A DNA stretch of 64,000 bases from Oegoconia quadripuncta. Its lineage: Eukaryota > Arthropoda > Insecta > Lepidoptera > Autostichidae. The stretch is taken from the NCBI GenBank assembly GCA_949316235.1, contig OX438750.1, forward strand, positions 13,828,865 through 13,892,864, given 5' to 3'. The position numbers were made by a program, and so were the translations under genes. Below are positions 58,960 to 64,000 of this stretch, piece by piece; within the stretch, counting starts at the first letter, position 1; each line of letters opens with the position of its first letter. Below the pieces are notes generated by a model, which was not told the DNA's origin, ran no database searches, and was given only the letters and a program-made list of their open reading frames with translations.

Positions 58960-59165
58960 ACAAATTCCTTTATTGCGCCTACGTGGAATTACTTGCCGCG
59001 TAATCTTAATAAGTTATTCTCCAATAGGGAACCCTTTATTGGGATTATCCTATGTGATCTTACAGAACATTTTCTACTTGTGTGCCAAATTTCAATCAAA
59101 TCAGTTCAGTCGTTTCACCATGATTGGGCATAAATAAACATCTAAACTTTCGCATTTATAACATT
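58960..59165 (+). repeat. Repeat K copy, diverged
   Basis: CAAATTCCTTTATTGCGCCT, then ATCAGTTCAGTCGTTTCACC and CTTTCGCATTTATAACATTA. Confidence 0.6.
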
Positions 59166-59435
59166 AGTTGGTAGTTGGTACCTTGCCTATATTTCTATAA
59201 AGTTTCCTATCTAAAAAAACCTGCCAAGCGTATGTCGGACCATGAGCAGTAGAGCTGCGCAGTCAGACATTATTTGTTATTGTGTTGCTGCAATCTGTGA
59301 CCAGTTGCCAAACTATAAGCAGATTTGCACCTCAATGATCTTTATGAACTATGGCGCTGTAGTATGTTGAGATTTTGGAGGTGCATGCAGAGCTCACAGT
59401 TGGATGCCATACGTCCAGCGTCCATATTGCCCGAC

Positions 59436-60055
59436 TTCAATGGACAATAAATTCATTGTCATCTCTTTCGCTATTCGTTGAATGTAATATTAGGTTTGCT
59501 TATATGAAAGACTAACCGAGGGGACAGCTCTGCTTCTTAGCAATGTTGATGACAATAGGTTAAACCGATTCGATTTAGCTTTTAACACTTTCTTTTGGTC
59601 TAATCTACCTGGACGATATAATCATTGGTTCCATCAATAGTGTTGGAGGTTTTTTTTAAGTTCAATTTATAGTTATTGTCGATGACCAATAGTCAGAATA
59701 GATTTTTATATTTTATGTTAATGTGGTCTCTTTTGGCTTGGATATGAATCTTAGGCCCATATTTCAGAATGTTTCTCAAGCAGAGATCTCCGCTTGAGGA
59801 CAGTTAAAAAGGGACAGCTTTATGTATGTTATATAGCGGCATCTCTTTCTAACTATGATCAAGCTTTAGTGTATCTTCGGTGAAGATGAATACTCTGTGG
59901 GGAAGCCGTCAAGTTTAACGGGAAGACAGTTGCCTCTCCGTAGCGTAAACTTCACCCGTGGCTTTATTGCTTCAATGGGCATTGAATTCGTTGTCATCTT
60001 TTTAGCCATATGTCGAATTTGATATTTGAAGTCTTTCTATTGGTCAATTGGCGTT
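59436..60055. repeat. Two related segments of an unknown repeat around a small MITE
   Basis: CAATGGACAATAAATTCATT at 59440 and CAATGGGCATTGAATTCGTT at 59978 start similar stretches of about 80 bp. Between them, 59753-59875 is a MITE related to 25870-26010 (GGCCCATATTTCAGAATG, AGCAGAGATCTCCGCTTGAG). Confidence 0.6.
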
Positions 60056-60070
60056 GATCTCTGTCCATTT

Positions 60071-60405
60071 AACCGCCTCCGTGGCTCAATGTAAACAACA
60101 TTGGGTTTACGATTCGGAGGTCGCGGGTTCGATCCCCAGCAGGGTGCATGTTTAAGTATACTCGGTTTGGTTGGTGGTAGGGCATTTTAAAATGTCCGCC
60201 TGGCTAGCTACCACCATCTTATCTAAATCTGCCGCCAAACAGCAATGTTAATAGCATTGTTGTGTTCCGGTTGTCAGAGATAAGATAGCCAGTACCCCAA
60301 ATGTGTTGGGGTTTCCGGGTCAGTACGCTTCCAACTTCGACCTAATCTTCACTTAACATCAGGTGTGATTGAGGTCAAGGACGCACGCCTCGTGCATAAA
60401 AAAAA
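60071..60405 (+). mobile_element. SINE C, full length (reference copy)
   Basis: ACCGCCTCCGTGGCTCAATG (box A), GGTCGCGGGTTCGATCCCCA (box B), a body with CAGCAATGTTAATAGCATTG, a 3' end CACTTAACATCAGGTGTGAT and an A tail. The first 75 bases are tRNA-like, but the 330-bp length and many copies make it a SINE. Confidence 0.95.
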
Positions 60406-60638
60406 TTAGTTACGACTTTAAGGGAGAGATTTGGAAACAGAGCTAGTCTTTTTGGCCACATTTTTAGCCATACGTCTATTTCATCCAGGCTTAGTTGTAG
60501 AATATTAGATTCTTTTCCAAGGTCTCCATAGGTCGCCAGAATGGCCGTGTATGTTGCAATCATTACAGATTGTGACCAGTCCGCTGTGTATGTTACGTCC
60601 CAGAAGTGACCTTTGCGGTAGCCCTGCCTTAATTTCAT
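60406..60638 (-). pseudogene. Jockey-type LINE reverse-transcriptase fragment
   Basis: Minus strand reads IATYTAILATYGDLGKESNI, LQLSLDEIDVWLKMW. The family has (T)YADDTAIL...LQ..LD.I..WL..W at the catalytic motif C; here the A-D-D residues are missing in frame, so the active site is gone. Confidence 0.75.
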
Positions 60639-60868
60639 GGAACCCGGATGTTCTTTGACTGAGAAGACTCTGTGTGTCAGTTATTACTGCAGGATCTCAT
60701 TGTTTGATATGTCCATGGTCGTTAAGTCCATCATTGTACATGACCTGTCTGTTATATGTAATTTTTGGTGCAATAAAGAATATAATAGTTACGCAGTTGC
60801 TGTATTGCTAATACATAATACTTTGATGCTTGACAATGATTTTGTAATGATTGCTTGACTGACTTCTG

Positions 60869-61090
60869 TTAGTTACATGATAAGCTTGCAGAACTAAAGT
60901 GATACGCTTTTATGACTCTCCATCGTTTAAAAATATCTTTGAGTAATGTTTCATAATATTCATGCAATCCGACATGCAAAAGTGAGTGTTTTCGTGGTTT
61001 TCTATTAACATAGGCGGCATGCAGTCTATCAAGCAGCGTTGTGCGCATGTGGGTACATACCCAGACGTCTTTATCATCGCTATCAGTCAT
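60869..61090 (-). CDS. Hypothetical ORF, 73 codons
   Basis: Starts MTDSDDKDVWVCTHMRTTLL and continues DRLHAAYVNRKPRKHSLLHV, then YYETLLKDIFKRW. Balanced, protein-like composition. It does not match a family I know, nor any repeat in this window. It lies about 230 bp upstream, on the same strand, of the LINE fragment at 60406-60638, so it may be retroelement-derived. Start codon and exon edges are unproven. Confidence 0.25.
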   Translation of the reverse strand: MTDSDDKDVWVCTHMRTTLLDRLHAAYVNRKPRKHSLLHVGLHEYYETLLKDIFKRWRVIKAYHFSSASLSCN

Positions 61091-61579
61091 GTTAAGCCCT
61101 CATAGATACTCACCGCACCTACCTACACGTTTATCTTTACTAGTTATTTGCGGGGTGCAAATACTTAGGTACCAACCTATAATATTAGTGATAATGCAAA
61201 TAAGTACTATAGGCCGATGATATCGTTTCTAAAAAAAAGGGGGCAATTGCGAATCGGAGCTGTGAGTGTTACCCATGTATCCGCTATCAGTAAGTTTTTA
61301 GACATAAATGTAACCTGAAAATTTTCCATCAATCTTGGACTTATTTATGTTGATGAATTTTATCAGAATATGCTGAACGATATTTACCTAAATAATATAG
61401 ATAGGAATTAGTCATGGCAGCAATTTAAAAGGATTTTTTTTTTGCGAAAAAGTGTTTGTAACCTAACATCTTACACATAATTTTAGAAATCTTTTTTTTT
61501 TAATTTCCATGATTATGATGCCACCTAAAACAAATCACATCTGTATTTTGACCACTATTTTCTACAACTATGACCAAAT

Positions 61580-61599
61580 TCCTTCCTTCCTTCCTTCCT
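61580..61599. repeat. (CCTT)n microsatellite
   Basis: Five tandem CCTT units (CCTTCCTTCCTTCCTTCCTA). Confidence 0.9.
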
Positions 61600-62579
61600 A
61601 TTAAGATTGTGATAGTTTCTATAAAATAAACAAACTATTGGTACTGTTATGACAAATGGATGGACAGACACTTGGACACTTGAGGCGTTCTATTTTGTGA
61701 GTTTTCTGAAGGAACACCAATAAAACCCGACGACGAAGCCAGAATAAACAAACTGAAAGCTGTGAAATAATTAGGATTCTGATCGCGTGGTTTCAGTTGA
61801 TTCCAAGTATAACATTTTCAGAATATACTTAGTCCAGTCCATTCCTGCACCAAATGTCATTTAAATTCCATTCAGGGGTTTACAGCACGATTGGGGAACA
61901 TACATCCAAGCTCACATTTACGATATTAGTGAGATTCACATCGTGATGTCTAGCGTCCGCCATTTTAATTTCCTGTGACGTCATATGGTTTATTACATGA
62001 ACTTCACAAACCACAGATCATATCCAGTCGACCGCACGGACGCGACACGAAACGCTATCGGAAATGAAATTGCCGTGAGACCAGCTTATGCTTGAAGTTT
62101 TAAGATCGTCATGCGGCCGCTTGTACAAAGGTGAATCTCTAAGAGATCTTTTCCATGCGACCAGCATTACATTAAACATTACCTTCCTTTCTTGGGCAGC
62201 GATGATGCAAGAAACGGAGTAAATTACCGTTTATATATATAATACTTTGCAACAACACTTCGTATTATGAAATCGATTAGGTACTCAGCGACATATCTCT
62301 GGTGTACCTGACGATATTCGGACTCTAGCGAAACCAGCCCAAAGGTGCTACCATGATCTCTTATTACTATGTAGTTTACTGTTGGACTGAGATGCATTTA
62401 TGTTCAGGATTATCTTGAACGACATTCGTAACGATTAATGATGTACGCTGTATTCTTCAATAATGATTTGACATTTCAGTGAAATTAAGAGATCATAGTA
62501 GCTCCCAGAGCATAGCGATTAGGGAAAATCTCAATATTTTTTTATTATTTCATGGAAATACATGGTTATATTTGAAACC

Positions 62580-62760
62580 ATTATCTCCTGTAGCATAAAT
62601 GGCTTGCCCGATTTTAAAGTACAAGGAGTCTGATTCGCTTTGTACCTCAGAGTTTCATATATACATTTTATTGTAAAAAATTGAATATGGCGCCCGCAAA
62701 ATACGAAATAATGTTGTCGGGTCTTTTGGTTTTAACTTAAACAGCAATGAGCAACGACGT
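62580..62760 (-). repeat. Repeat F copy
   Basis: CTCCTGTAGCATAAATGGCT, AAAGTACAAGGAGTCTGATT and GAATATGGCGCCCGCAAAAT. Confidence 0.75.
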
Positions 62761-62986
62761 ATTTATTTATAAGTGGCCGTTGATGCAGTGAGCTTTATAG
62801 TGGGACGGTAGGATGATTCTAAATTCTTTTAAATCTTGCGTACACATCGCATGCCTGTGAATTTTTTACACGTGTAAGTACGACCACAGACGATGTTATT
62901 AAACGATAAGAAACTCGCTTGACAACGGACTTTGTATACTTACCTCTTACCTAACTACATTTTTTTGCTTCTGTCACTCTACTAAT

Positions 62987-63271
62987 GTGGGAAAATACTG
63001 CACTGTGTTTTTTGCGATATTGATATTGCATGTAGTTGTTATAGAACTACGAATGCCGCCGTCAAAGGCATTATCACGCGGCTGTACTATCATTGTAGGT
63101 ACTTCGGCTTTAGTCGCATCGTTTGAATCGTCTCCTAATACCCAGCAGGGCCCCACTTCTCGCGCGCTCGACGTTTCACTGTCGATAGACATGGGTACGT
63201 CTATCTCTTACATACTCACATGCGAGTCAAAAGTGACAGACCTATTGATGTCTATCGACAGAGAAATGTAG
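62987..63271. other. Overlapping open frames, unrecognised
   Basis: 94 codons are open on the plus strand (MGKYCTVFFAILILHVVVIE..., hydrophobic start) and 72 on the minus strand (MSIDSETSSAREVGPC...). TGTCGATAGACATGGG and GATGTCTATCGACA form inverted ends around 63180-63262. That suggests a mobile-element remnant rather than a host gene. Confidence 0.25.
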
Positions 63272-63374
63272 AATGCGTGAGAATCAGTCCCCTGAACCAC
63301 AGATTAAATAATATGCCTGAACTGTCTCCCTAAGAACGTCAGTTTGCAATACAGATGAAGCAACCGAACCACGC

Positions 63375-63450
63375 AAATTTTTTTGCGTTCATCGCTCATA
63401 ATTTGTCATTTAGCTCGCTTGCGCGTTAAATTTGGTACCACGTAAGCGCC
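63375..63450 (+). repeat. Fragment related to 40160-40250
   Basis: TTTTTGCGTTCATCGCTCAT, ATTTAGCTCGCTTGCGCG and TTAAATTTGGTACCA parallel TTGCGTTTCTATCGCCAATA, GTTTAGCTCGCTTGCG and CTAAATTTGGTATAG at 40170-40235. Confidence 0.65.
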
Positions 63451-64000
63451 TCACAAGTAAATTATGAAACTTGATACTTCTATCCATTAGAGGTAGAAAT
63501 AACTTGGAGAACCAAGGGCTTGAAATTGGTTAATTTTACTACGTAACCTTAACCGTTCTATTAAAGGTTTTCGTTAATAAAATTAAGTTCTTTCATAAAG
63601 GGTGTTTGTCGATCGGTTTATCCTTTCGTGCCAAACTAAACTAACTACTGGACAGATTCTAATGAGATTTACTATAGGGATAGTTTGAAACCTGTTGAAT
63701 GTCACAAGGTACTTTTTATTCAGGAAAGAATAATATATTTTTGAATATGTCGACTTAGCGTGTATCGACCAGACTTGTGTCGACAATAAGTAGCGGTGTA
63801 CTTATACAGGATTAGTCGGAAAGAGGGTACAAAGCCGAAAGTTAGTTATAGTGACATCGATAAGTGTTTTATTGCCAATTAGATAAATGGGAAAAACGCA
63901 TATTTTTGTTTCCATACAAAGTTATTAAATTATTTAATTTAAGAAAATTTGTACAACCCTATAAATCATGAATGAGGAGAGACAAAACAATGGACGCCCA

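Larger units (their letters stand above)
51471..64000. other. Region upstream of Pten, no host gene recognised
   Basis: Repeats in this interval are listed separately. No conserved protein exon was recognised on either strand. Stretches where I see nothing are about 51471-53700, 54630-55330, 55690-56420, 57230-57980, 59170-59430, 61100-62570 and 63460-64000, apart from short AT-rich runs. Confidence 0.6.

Overview
The window looks like insect nuclear DNA, most likely from a moth or butterfly. Two exons of a conserved host gene read clearly. Almost everything else is the mix usual in Lepidoptera: tRNA-derived SINEs, 5'-truncated non-LTR retrotransposons (LINEs), palindromic MITEs and a mariner. 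There are no bacterial operons, ribosome-binding sites or CRISPR arrays. Sequence outside the GC-rich promoter is AT-rich.

The host gene is Pten, the PtdIns(3,4,5)P3 3-phosphatase, on the minus strand. Exon 1 (50901-51006) holds the start codon and the polybasic N-terminus. Exon 2 (11681-11853) holds the first part of the phosphatase domain. The two join in phase 1 through a split Tyr codon, at the same codon as the human exon 1/2 boundary. Intron 1 is therefore 39,047 bp (11854-50900). The catalytic exons (HCxxGxxR loop, C2 domain) must lie beyond position 1. A GC-rich 5' region (about 51007-51470) carries two upstream AUGs and an in-frame 44-residue N-terminal extension that starts with a strong acylation-like motif.

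Layout: 1-11680 is part of intron 2, with repeats and a fairly unique stretch at about 9280-10250. 11854-50900 is intron 1, packed with mobile DNA: a mariner with a full-length ORF but a D-to-N catalytic change (38249-39570); a 1249-bp foldback element with 204-bp arms and an 8-bp target duplication (23220-24468); a LINE fragment nested in a SINE (15965-16629); three SINE families called A, B and C here; and several MITE families, one with 3-bp TTA/TAA duplications. 47501-50850 has few repeats and holds a few weak exon-like or small ORFs. 51471-64000 lies upstream of Pten and again holds repeats and no recognised host gene.

Recurring names used below are my own labels. SINE A, B and C are tRNA-headed SINEs. 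Repeats E, F, H and K are dispersed families recognised only from copies within this window. Coordinates of repeat edges are read by eye and are good to a few bases where target duplications exist, and to roughly 10-20 bases elsewhere.
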